Made by a program: the position numbers and the translations under genes. The notes under the pieces are model-generated. The model saw only the letters and a program-made list of their open reading frames with translations. It did no database searches and was not told where the DNA came from. Positions 1-6,719 of a stretch of 6,719 nt of DNA are shown one piece after another; position 1 is the first letter of the stretch; each line of letters starts with the position of its first letter. This DNA comes from Anaerolineae bacterium (GTDB taxonomy: Bacteria; Chloroflexota; Anaerolineae; Aggregatilineales; UBA2796): positions 1-6,719 of the forward strand of contig JADZBY010000782.1 in assembly GCA_020851855.1 (NCBI GenBank), read 5' to 3'.

Positions 1-1948
1 CGCTCGTCTGCGTCGGGGTGCTGGGCGTGATGGTGACGTTGGCGTTGTCGGCGATCAGCGTCACGCTGCGACCGGGCAGCGGGTTGCCGTTCGCATCCTT
101 CACCGTCACGCGGATGGTCGCCGTTGCCGTGTTATCTGCAACGACGCTGAGCAGGGCGCTGGGCGGCTCTCCCACCACATCCACCCGCGAGTTCACGTCA
201 CTGACGCTCGGCGCGATGAAGTTGATGGTCAGCAGGGTGCTCAGCGTCACGTTGTTCGTCACGTCCGTGGCCTGGAACTGCACGTCGCCAAGCGCATTGG
301 GCGCGATGGCGCTGACGTAGAACAGGTAGTTGTTGTCCGTTGGATTGCCATCCGGCGCCGCCTCGATGATGAGCGCATCCTGGACGGCCTGCGGCGTGGC
401 CGGCTCCGGGTTGAGCACGACGGTATGGCCGGTGACCGGTAGCATGCCCGCATTCACCAGCGTGACGGTCACCAGCACCCTGGAGCCGTTCGACTCGACG
501 TTGCCCGTCGGGTCACGCGTGATGGTGGATTTGGCAGGGTCCGTCGGGGCGGCGGTGAAGTTCACAACGATGGATTTTGTGAACCCATCGATCTGGTTCG
601 TCGTGAAGGTCACATCACCTGCGGCCCGCGACGACACCGTGAACTCGATCTTGCCCTCGTTATCCGTTAGGAAGGTGGGCACGCTCGGCGTGATCGTGAC
701 GTCGGGCGAACTGGCCGTCAGCCGCACTTCCTTGCCGGGGATGCCAAAGTTGCCCTGGTTCCGCACGAAGACCGTGATGACCTTCGTCGCGGTATTGTCG
801 GCAGGAACGCTGCCCGGCGGCGCGCTGATGGACGAATTGGCCTCAATGGCCGGTGCAGCCGTGAAATTGATGGCCGGCACGTTCAACGTGACCGGGCTTC
901 CGCCGCCAGGACCCGTGCGCTGTAGCGTGACGGTGAACACACGGTTCAGGTCCGTCCGCCCCGAGCTTACGGTAAAAACTGCCCGGCCATCGGCCCCGGT
1001 TGTCTTGGGAGCGGTGTCTCCGCCGTTGTAGAACGCATCCAGGCCATTCAGGGTGACCTGAACGCCTTCGAGCGCATTGCCGCCCTGGCCCTTGGCGGTG
1101 ACAGTGATGGTTGCCAAATCTACGCCATTGCCCAGCACATTTGCCGGGTCAGGCGTCACCGTAACCGTCGAGATCGCGGTCGGCGGCGCGGCGTAGAAAC
1201 TGACCGAGGGTCGCCCCTGGACCATGAAGTTATCGGTCACGTTGAAGACGCGGAAGACTACGTCCTTCGGAAGAGAAGACTTCACAGCGAAAGTGAAGTT
1301 GCCGGCGCTGTCCGTGTCTGCTTCGACCGGAAGGGCGGGTGTCAGGCCATCCGTCGTGCCCGACTCCAGCTCGAGTCGAACGCGCTTTGCACCCGGCGAC
1401 CGGCGCTGGCTGTCACGCAATTGGACGACAATCCGAGTCTCCGAGAAGTTGTCCGCCGGCACAGCGCCCAGCGTCGCATCGGCCAGCGAGACGATGCTGA
1501 ACGTTGGGCTGGCGGGCGCTTTCACGAAGTTGACGACTGCCGACCCGGCGACCGGTACGGGATTTCCCCCCACGGTTGCAGACGCCGTGAACGTGAGCTG
1601 CAGCGTCTCTGAGGTGGCAGGCAAGTAGGACACCGTGACGTTGAATCTGCCATCGGCGCCCGTCGTGCCGTTCAGAGCACTGAGCGTGACCCCAGCCGGT
1701 AGTGGACTGGGTACAGACGCCACGGCAACCGCCACGCTTGCGCCCTGGACCGCAACGCCGCCGTTGAGGACTTCGACGGTGACCGTGCCTTGCGAACCGT
1801 CGTTGGTCAACGTGGTTGTCGCGGGCGTGATCGTGCCCGTTGGCCCTTGCGCCTGGGCCACGGGTGCGCCCGGCAGCGAGACGTACAGGGCGCTGACGCC
1901 GAGTACGACGACAAAGAACAGTGCAAGTAATCGGCTCGTTCGACTCAT
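1..1948 (-). CDS. secreted protein with tandem bacterial Ig-like (Big_1/invasin-like) repeats, 3'-partial
   Basis: This is a continuous frame of 649 codons with no stop before the left edge, so the protein is C-terminally truncated by the window. Residues 1-33 look like a signal peptide: a basic start (MSRTSR), a hydrophobic core (LLALFFVVVLGVSALYVSL) and an AQA-type cleavage site after A33. The rest is low in cysteine, rich in Thr, Val, Asn, Pro and Gly, and forms at least six degenerate units of about 100 residues (about 36-148, 149-257, 258-367, 368-470, 471-583, 584 onward). Recurrent signatures are ADNxxT early in a unit, GxxVTL mid-unit, a DGR- or EGK-type turn before a beta strand (FTVSS), and an end of the form VNFTAAP. 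These resemble bacterial Ig-like domain type 1 units of invasins and surface proteins. The start at 1948 has AGAAGGAG 8 bases upstream; the ATG at 1955 is in another frame and too close to it. A surface or extracellular adhesive or structural role is inferred; anchoring and full size are not visible. Confidence 0.85.
   Translation of the reverse strand, partial: MSRTSRLLALFFVVVLGVSALYVSLPGAPVAQAQGPTGTITPATTTLTNDGSQGTVTVEVLNGGVAVQGASVAVAVASVPSPLPAGVTLSALNGTTGADGRFNVTVSYLPATSETLQLTFTASATVGGNPVPVAGSAVVNFVKAPASPTFSIVSLADATLGAVPADNFSETRIVVQLRDSQRRSPGAKRVRLELESGTTDGLTPALPVEADTDSAGNFTFAVKSSLPKDVVFRVFNVTDNFMVQGRPSVSFYAAPPTAISTVTVTPDPANVLGNGVDLATITVTAKGQGGNALEGVQVTLNGLDAFYNGGDTAPKTTGADGRAVFTVSSGRTDLNRVFTVTLQRTGPGGGSPVTLNVPAINFTAAPAIEANSSISAPPGSVPADNTATKVITVFVRNQGNFGIPGKEVRLTASSPDVTITPSVPTFLTDNEGKIEFTVSSRAAGDVTFTTNQIDGFTKSIVVNFTAAPTDPAKSTITRDPTGNVESNGSRVLVTVTLVNAGMLPVTGHTVVLNPEPATPQAVQDALIIEAAPDGNPTDNNYLFYVSAIAPNALGDVQFQATDVTNNVTLSTLLTINFIAPSVSDVNSRVDVVGEPPSALLSVVADNTATATIRVTVKDANGNPLPGRSVTLIADNANVTITPSTPTQTS
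2..1843 (-). repeat. tandem protein-level Ig-like repeats (five complete units, one partial)
   Basis: My approximate unit boundaries in transcript order are 1505-1843, 1178-1504, 848-1177, 539-847, 200-538 and 2-199 (cut by the window edge). Unit ends read VNFVKAP, VSFYAAP, INFTAAP, VNFTAAP and INFIAP. Units 4 and 6 are the most alike, sharing VPADNTAT/VVADNTAT, VRLTAS/VTLIAD and VTITPSxPT. The similarity is clear in protein but weak in DNA, so these are old, diverged duplications and not a recent expansion. Boundaries are by eye and may be off by several residues. Confidence 0.7.
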
Positions 1949-1956
1949 CCCCCATG

Positions 1957-1964
1957 CTCCTTCT
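1957..1964 (-). promoter_or_regulatory. ribosome binding site of the Ig-like repeat gene
   Basis: AGAAGGAG on the minus strand lies 8 bases before the ATG at 1948. This spacing selects that ATG over the out-of-frame ATG at 1955, which is only one base after the GGAG and opens a frame whose product is arginine-rich and unlike any repeat protein. Confidence 0.8.
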
Positions 1965-2280
1965 GCCGGACTGGACGGATAATGCCCTTGGATAGTCGTA
2001 TCATGGCATGAATTCTCTCTGTGGCCTCGATCAATCCTTTCACAGAAGCGCGCCGGTGGTCCCCCCAATGGCGCGTGAAGAATCGACCGAGTTCCCCCGC
2101 TCTATCCGGTATAACCGAAGCGCCCCGCCAAAGGTGACGGGAGCCAATTGTCAAGAGTTGTAAGGGAAAATCAATTCTAGGGCGGGAAGGCGGTTTTTTC
2201 GGCAGGAACAGCGGTGAAGCGAGGCGTCTTCCGGGATTCAGCGATTTACGGCGAATCCGGGTCGCGGGCACGTCGTGACG

Positions 2281-2326
2281 CGCCCCTACGTGCGCTGCCG
2301 CTGTAGGGGCGGTTCGCGAACCGCCC
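2281..2326. repeat. composite palindromic repeat (REP/MITE-like)
   Basis: Two overlapping inverted repeats are visible. CGCCCCTAC (2281-2289) pairs with GTAGGGGCG (2303-2311) over a 13-base loop. GGGCGGTTCGCGAACCGCCC (2307-2326) is a perfect 20-base palindrome. They share 2307-2311, so the two hairpins exclude each other. The palindrome with its GTAG flank resembles the GC-rich dispersed intergenic palindromes I associate with Chloroflexota and some other genomes. Only one copy is in this window, so dispersion is not shown. It could also act as a bidirectional transcription stop, though no T-run follows on either strand. Confidence 0.6.
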
Positions 2327-2353
2327 GGATAGACGTTGCGCTTACAAAGCAGA

Positions 2354-2379
2354 TGGGGCGATCCGTTGGGACCGCCCCA
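2354..2379 (-). terminator. imperfect GC-rich hairpin downstream of hoxH, possible terminator
   Basis: An inverted repeat with arms TGGGGCG/CGCCCCA continues, after one mismatch, with 3 further pairs around a 4-base loop. It starts about 50 bases after the hoxH stop. The sequence after it on the minus strand (TCTGCTTTG) is only weakly T-rich, so it is not a classic intrinsic terminator. It could stop transcription with a factor, stabilise the 3' end of the hox mRNA, or be incidental. Confidence 0.4.
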
Positions 2380-2387
2380 CCTGCCTC

Positions 2388-2414
2388 GGAAGGAGAGAAG
2401 AGAGATGAAGGAAA
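2388..2414 (-). promoter_or_regulatory. polypyrimidine tract just after hoxH
   Basis: On the transcript strand 26 of 27 bases are C or T (one A, at position 2406 of the plus strand). It begins 17 bases after the hoxH stop. A C/U-rich, G-poor stretch in the 3' untranslated region followed by a GC hairpin could be a Rho loading site or an mRNA 3'-end element. This is inference from composition and position only. Confidence 0.3.
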
Positions 2415-2431
2415 CCAGCTTTCGCCGGTGA

Positions 2432-3865
<1,434 letters not shown>

Positions 3866-3869
3866 GGGA

Positions 3870-4403
<534 letters not shown>

Positions 4404-4428
4404 AGCGTGTTTCTGTTCCCTCGCTCTT

Positions 4429-5154
4429 CTACCGCTCGCCGTGGCCGTTTTTGCCGTTGCGCATGGACGCCAGATAGGGCAAGAACTCGCGGCGCTTGAT
4501 CATCTCGCTCACGGCGCGGCCCTTCTCGAAGATCGCGCCGGTCGGGCACACCTGGACGCACTTGCCGCAGCTCGTGCAGGTCTGCGAGTCACCCCAGGGC
4601 TGGTCCATGTCGGTGATGACGCGCGACATGATGCCGCGGTCCATCGTGCCCCAGGTCTGCGCGCCCTCGATCTGCTCGCACACGCGCACGCAGCGTGTGC
4701 ACAGGATGCAGCGGTTCTCGTCCAGCGCAAAGCGGGCGTGCGAGGCGTCCACGTTGCGCTTCGGGTTCAGGTGCGGCACGCGGATGTGATCGACGCCCAG
4801 GCGGCTGGCAAGGTATTGCAGGTCGCAGTGGCCATTCGACACGCACACCGAGCAGATGTGGTTGCCTTCCGAGAACAGCATTTCGATGATCGTCCGGCGG
4901 TAGGCCACCAGCCGCTCGGAGTCGGTCTGGACTTCCATGCCTTCGGTCGGGTAGGTGGCGCAGGCAGGCGTGAGCTTGCGGAAGCCTTTGACTTCCACCA
5001 GGCACAACCGGCACGCGCCGATGTCATACAGGCCGTCCAGGTGGCACAGCGTCGGGATGAAGATGCCGTGCTGCCGCGCGATGTCGAGGATCGACTCGTC
5101 GTCGCGCCCGGTGACGTCCTGGTCGTTGATCTTGAGGGTGACAACGCGCGCCAT
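4429..5154 (-). CDS. hoxU: NAD-reducing [NiFe] hydrogenase, Fe-S diaphorase subunit HoxU (NuoG N-terminal-like)
   Basis: HoxU carries the chain of iron-sulfur clusters linking the HoxF flavin to the HoxYH hydrogenase module. The 241 residues match the usual size (about 240) and the N-terminal part of complex I NuoG. Residues 1-75 form a plant-type [2Fe-2S] ferredoxin domain with C37, C48, C51 and C65. A His-Cys3 [4Fe-4S] site follows at H99, C101, C104 and C110 (GNHICSVCVSNGHC). Then come two ferredoxin-type [4Fe-4S] motifs: C149, C152, C155, C159 and C193, C196, C199, C203. No ligand is missing. The ATG at 5154 shares its A with the hoxF TAA (TAATG) and has a strong AGGAGG ribosome binding site 7 bases upstream, so start and translational coupling are well supported. 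The last 20 or so residues are basic and hydrophilic and look like an ordinary tail. NuoG itself is excluded by the short length and by the neighbouring hoxY and hoxH. Confidence 0.96.
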   Translation of the reverse strand: MARVVTLKINDQDVTGRDDESILDIARQHGIFIPTLCHLDGLYDIGACRLCLVEVKGFRKLTPACATYPTEGMEVQTDSERLVAYRRTIIEMLFSEGNHICSVCVSNGHCDLQYLASRLGVDHIRVPHLNPKRNVDASHARFALDENRCILCTRCVRVCEQIEGAQTWGTMDRGIMSRVITDMDQPWGDSQTCTSCGKCVQVCPTGAIFEKGRAVSEMIKRREFLPYLASMRNGKNGHGER

Positions 5155-6719
5155 TATTTGGCCTCCTCAGAGAGTGCGCTGCCGGCGGCTTCGAGTTCGT
5201 GTCCGTTGTCCTTGAGGCACGCCAGATATTCGTCGCGGAAGTAGCGCAAGGTGCTGGTGATCGGGTTGGGCGCAGCCTGGCCCAGGCCGCACAGGCTCGT
5301 TTCGCGGACCATCGTGCACAGCTCTTCCAGAAGCGCCAGATCGTCCAGGGTCGCCTCGTGTTTGACGAAACGACCGAGCAACTCGTGCAGGTGCGCCGTG
5401 CCGACGCGGCAGGGGATGCACTTGCCGCACGATTCTTCCTTGCAAAATTCCATAAAGTACTCGGCTACCTCGACCATGTTCGAGGAGTCGTCCATGACGA
5501 TCATGCCGCCCGATCCCATGAACGAGCCGATGCTCAGCAGGGATTCGTAGTCGACCGGCATGTCGAGATATTGCGCCGGGATGCAGCCGCCGGACGGGCC
5601 GCCGGTCTGCACGGCCTTGAATTCGCGCCCGGCAGGCACGCCGCCGCCGATGTCGAAGACGATCTCGCGCAGCGTCATGCCCATCGGCACTTCGATCAGG
5701 CCGGTGTTGGCGATCTGGCCACTCAGGGCGAAGACTTTCGTGCCCCGGCTCTTTTCCGTGCCGATCTTGGTGAACCAGTCCGCGCCGTTGCGGATGATGG
5801 GTGCGACGTTCGAGTACGTCTCGACGTTGTTGACCAGCGTCGGGTAGCCCCACAGGCCCGATTCCGACGGGTACGGCGGGCGGGTGCGCGGCTGGCCGCG
5901 ACGGCCCTCAATCGAGGCAATCAGTGCGGTTTCTTCGCCGCAGACGAACGCGCCTGCGCCGAGCCGCACGTCGATGTCAAAGTTGACCGGCGTCCCGCAG
6001 ATGTTGGAGCCGAGCAGGTTCAATTTCTGCGCCTGCCGGATGGCTGCCTTGAGGCGCTTGACGGCGAGCGGGTACTCCGCGCGCACGTACACGTAGCCCT
6101 GCGACGCGCCCACGGCGAAGGCGGCGATGATCATGCCCTCGATCACGCGGTGCGGGTTGTCTTCCATCACGCTGCGATCCATGAATGCGCCGGGGTCGCC
6201 CTCGTCGCCGTTGCAGATGATGTACTTCTGCCGGTTGGTCGCCTTGGCGACGGTATTCCACTTCAGGCCGACCGAATAGCCCGCGCCGCCGCGACCACGC
6301 AGGCCGCTGCGTGTGATCTCGTCGATCACCTCGACGGGCGACATGTCGGTGAGCGCCTTGACGGCGGCTTCGTAACCACCGCGCGCAATGTATTCTTCGA
6401 GGCTCTCCGGGTCCTGCCGGCCAGCGCTTTCGAGCACGACGCGCTTCTGGCGGGCAAAGAACGGCGTTTCGGGTGCGATGTACAGCCGCTCGATGGGCGC
6501 TTTGTCCAGGTTCTCGATGATCTCTTTGGCGTCCGTCGGCTCGACTTTCTCGTAGCGCACGTCTTCGGACATGGAAACCATCGGCCCGGCAGCGCACAAG
6601 CCCTGGCAGCCGCCGCCGGTGATGCGGCAGCGGTGTTCCTGGCCCTGGGCTTTCACTTCCGACTGGAGCGCGGCGAGCACATCGCCCGCCCCGGCGGAAG
6701 CGCAGGTGCTGCCCATGCA
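5154..6719 (-). CDS. hoxF: NAD-reducing [NiFe] hydrogenase, diaphorase subunit HoxF (NuoF-like), 5'-partial
   Basis: HoxF is the flavoprotein of the diaphorase half of the bidirectional hydrogenase. It exchanges electrons between NAD(H) and the Fe-S chain through FMN. Residue numbers count from the Met codon at 6716. The N-terminal part is a thioredoxin-like [2Fe-2S] domain: a Cys codon (6717-6719) just before that Met, then C5, C37 and C41, giving the NuoE/HoxF pattern CxxxxC...CxxxC. The NuoF core follows, with the nucleotide/FMN-binding glycine-rich segments GRGGAGYSVGLKW (141-153) and CNGDEGDPGAFMDR (168-181) and the GEET stretch near 260. The C-terminal cluster-N3 ligands are C430, C433, C436 (SCGKCIPC) and C476. 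Because the first cluster Cys precedes the Met at 6716, that Met is internal and the true start lies beyond the window. At least 521 codons are visible, close to the roughly 530-residue cyanobacterial type rather than the longer NuoE-fused form. The TAA stop overlaps the hoxU start by one base. The family call is very secure; the start is unknown. Confidence 0.96.
   Translation of the reverse strand, partial: CMGSTCASAGAGDVLAALQSEVKAQGQEHRCRITGGGCQGLCAAGPMVSMSEDVRYEKVEPTDAKEIIENLDKAPIERLYIAPETPFFARQKRVVLESAGRQDPESLEEYIARGGYEAAVKALTDMSPVEVIDEITRSGLRGRGGAGYSVGLKWNTVAKATNRQKYIICNGDEGDPGAFMDRSVMEDNPHRVIEGMIIAAFAVGASQGYVYVRAEYPLAVKRLKAAIRQAQKLNLLGSNICGTPVNFDIDVRLGAGAFVCGEETALIASIEGRRGQPRTRPPYPSESGLWGYPTLVNNVETYSNVAPIIRNGADWFTKIGTEKSRGTKVFALSGQIANTGLIEVPMGMTLREIVFDIGGGVPAGREFKAVQTGGPSGGCIPAQYLDMPVDYESLLSIGSFMGSGGMIVMDDSSNMVEVAEYFMEFCKEESCGKCIPCRVGTAHLHELLGRFVKHEATLDDLALLEELCTMVRETSLCGLGQAAPNPITSTLRYFRDEYLACLKDNGHELEAAGSALSEEAK
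5162..5167 (-). promoter_or_regulatory. ribosome binding site of hoxU
   Basis: AGGAGG on the minus strand, inside the last codons of hoxF and 7 bases before the hoxU ATG at 5154. It is a full match to the anti-Shine-Dalgarno core and fits coupled translation of hoxF and hoxU across the TAATG overlap. Confidence 0.8.

Larger units (their letters stand above)
1949..2431. other. 483-base intergenic region between hoxH and the Ig-like repeat gene
   Basis: I see no convincing gene here. The hoxH-proximal half holds the polypyrimidine tract, the hairpin and the palindromic repeat listed separately. The half nearest the Ig-like gene (1949-2270) should carry its leader and promoter. It is visibly more A/T-rich in places and holds a perfect TTGACA on the minus strand (2149-2154), but no acceptable -10 hexamer follows 16-18 bases later. 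Short inverted repeats occur at 2107-2117 (CGGT/ACCG), 2049-2075 (CGCGCC/GGCGCG) and 2001-2011 (TCATG/CATGA). They are small enough to be chance. The size of the gap suggests the repeat protein is transcribed separately from the hydrogenase operon. Confidence 0.6.

Noticed and set aside
330..1031. A 233-codon plus-strand open frame, with similar shorter ones across 18-1982
   Set aside because: These are complements of the continuous minus-strand repeat protein, whose signal peptide, ribosome binding site and repeated domain motifs make it the real gene.
1413..1955. A 180-codon minus-strand frame starting at the ATG at 1955
   Set aside because: It is the wrong frame of the same strand. The product is Arg/His-rich and not repetitive, and its ATG is one base from the GGAG, while the ATG at 1948 is correctly spaced and opens the 649-codon repeat protein.
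2149..2154. A perfect TTGACA (-35-like) on the minus strand upstream of the repeat-protein gene
   Set aside because: No reasonable -10 hexamer occurs 16-18 bases downstream. The nearest TATA-like element (TATACC, around 2108-2113) is about 35 bases away, so I do not call a promoter.
1945..2271. A 108-codon minus-strand frame (GTG start) whose TGA overlaps the ATG at 1948 as ATGA
   Set aside because: The overlap looks like translational coupling, but the frame has no ribosome binding site, uses AGA, ATA, CTA and TTA codons that the neighbours avoid, and gives an Arg/Pro-rich product with no family resemblance. Probably a chance frame in the leader.
2390..2431. AAGGAG followed 9 bases later by an 8-codon plus-strand frame (MKETSFRR, stop at 2429-2431)
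   Set aside because: The ribosome-binding-like site is part of a purine-rich tract and the frame is too short to support. The tract is better read as the complement of the polypyrimidine stretch after hoxH.

Overview
The window is a GC-rich bacterial chromosomal segment in which every gene I can support reads on the minus strand, that is from high to low coordinates. The right-hand two thirds (about 2432-6719) is a compact operon for a cytoplasmic bidirectional NAD(H)-linked [NiFe] hydrogenase of the Hox type (group 3d), in the order hoxF-hoxU-hoxY-hoxH. The first gene is cut by the right edge of the window. The genes sit very close together: hoxF/hoxU overlap by 1 base, hoxU-hoxY are 25 bases apart and hoxY-hoxH 4 bases apart, so they are almost certainly one transcript.

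The subunits form a two-part enzyme. HoxY (proximal [4Fe-4S] cluster) and HoxH (Ni-Fe active site) make or consume H2. HoxF (FMN, NAD(H) site, Fe-S clusters) and HoxU (Fe-S wire) carry the electrons to and from NAD. All expected metal-binding cysteines that fall in the window are present. HoxH keeps a C-terminal tail of the kind removed by a maturation protease, so it looks like a functional precursor. No hoxE, hoxW or hyp maturation gene is in view. HoxE, if present, would be expected upstream, beyond the right edge.

From 1949 to 2431 there is a 483-base stretch with no convincing gene. Just after hoxH it holds a polypyrimidine tract (transcript strand), then an imperfect GC-rich hairpin, then a composite palindromic repeat. 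These probably mark the 3' end of the hydrogenase transcript. The rest should be the leader and promoter region of the next gene, but I cannot place a convincing promoter.

The left part (1-1948) is one long uninterrupted minus-strand reading frame of 649 codons that leaves the window without a stop. It encodes a secreted protein with an N-terminal signal peptide followed by at least six degenerate repeats of about 100 residues. Their motifs resemble bacterial Ig-like / invasin-type (Big_1-like) domains. It is probably a cell-surface or extracellular protein and has no evident link to hydrogen metabolism.

The organism cannot be named with certainty. A HoxFUYH operon, a GC-rich genome, a large secreted Ig-like repeat protein and a palindrome of the GTAGGGGCG...CGCC type together fit a Chloroflexota (Anaerolineae-like) bacterium, but this is inference. 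I do not see a new multi-gene system. The most unusual elements are the repeat protein and the intergenic palindrome.
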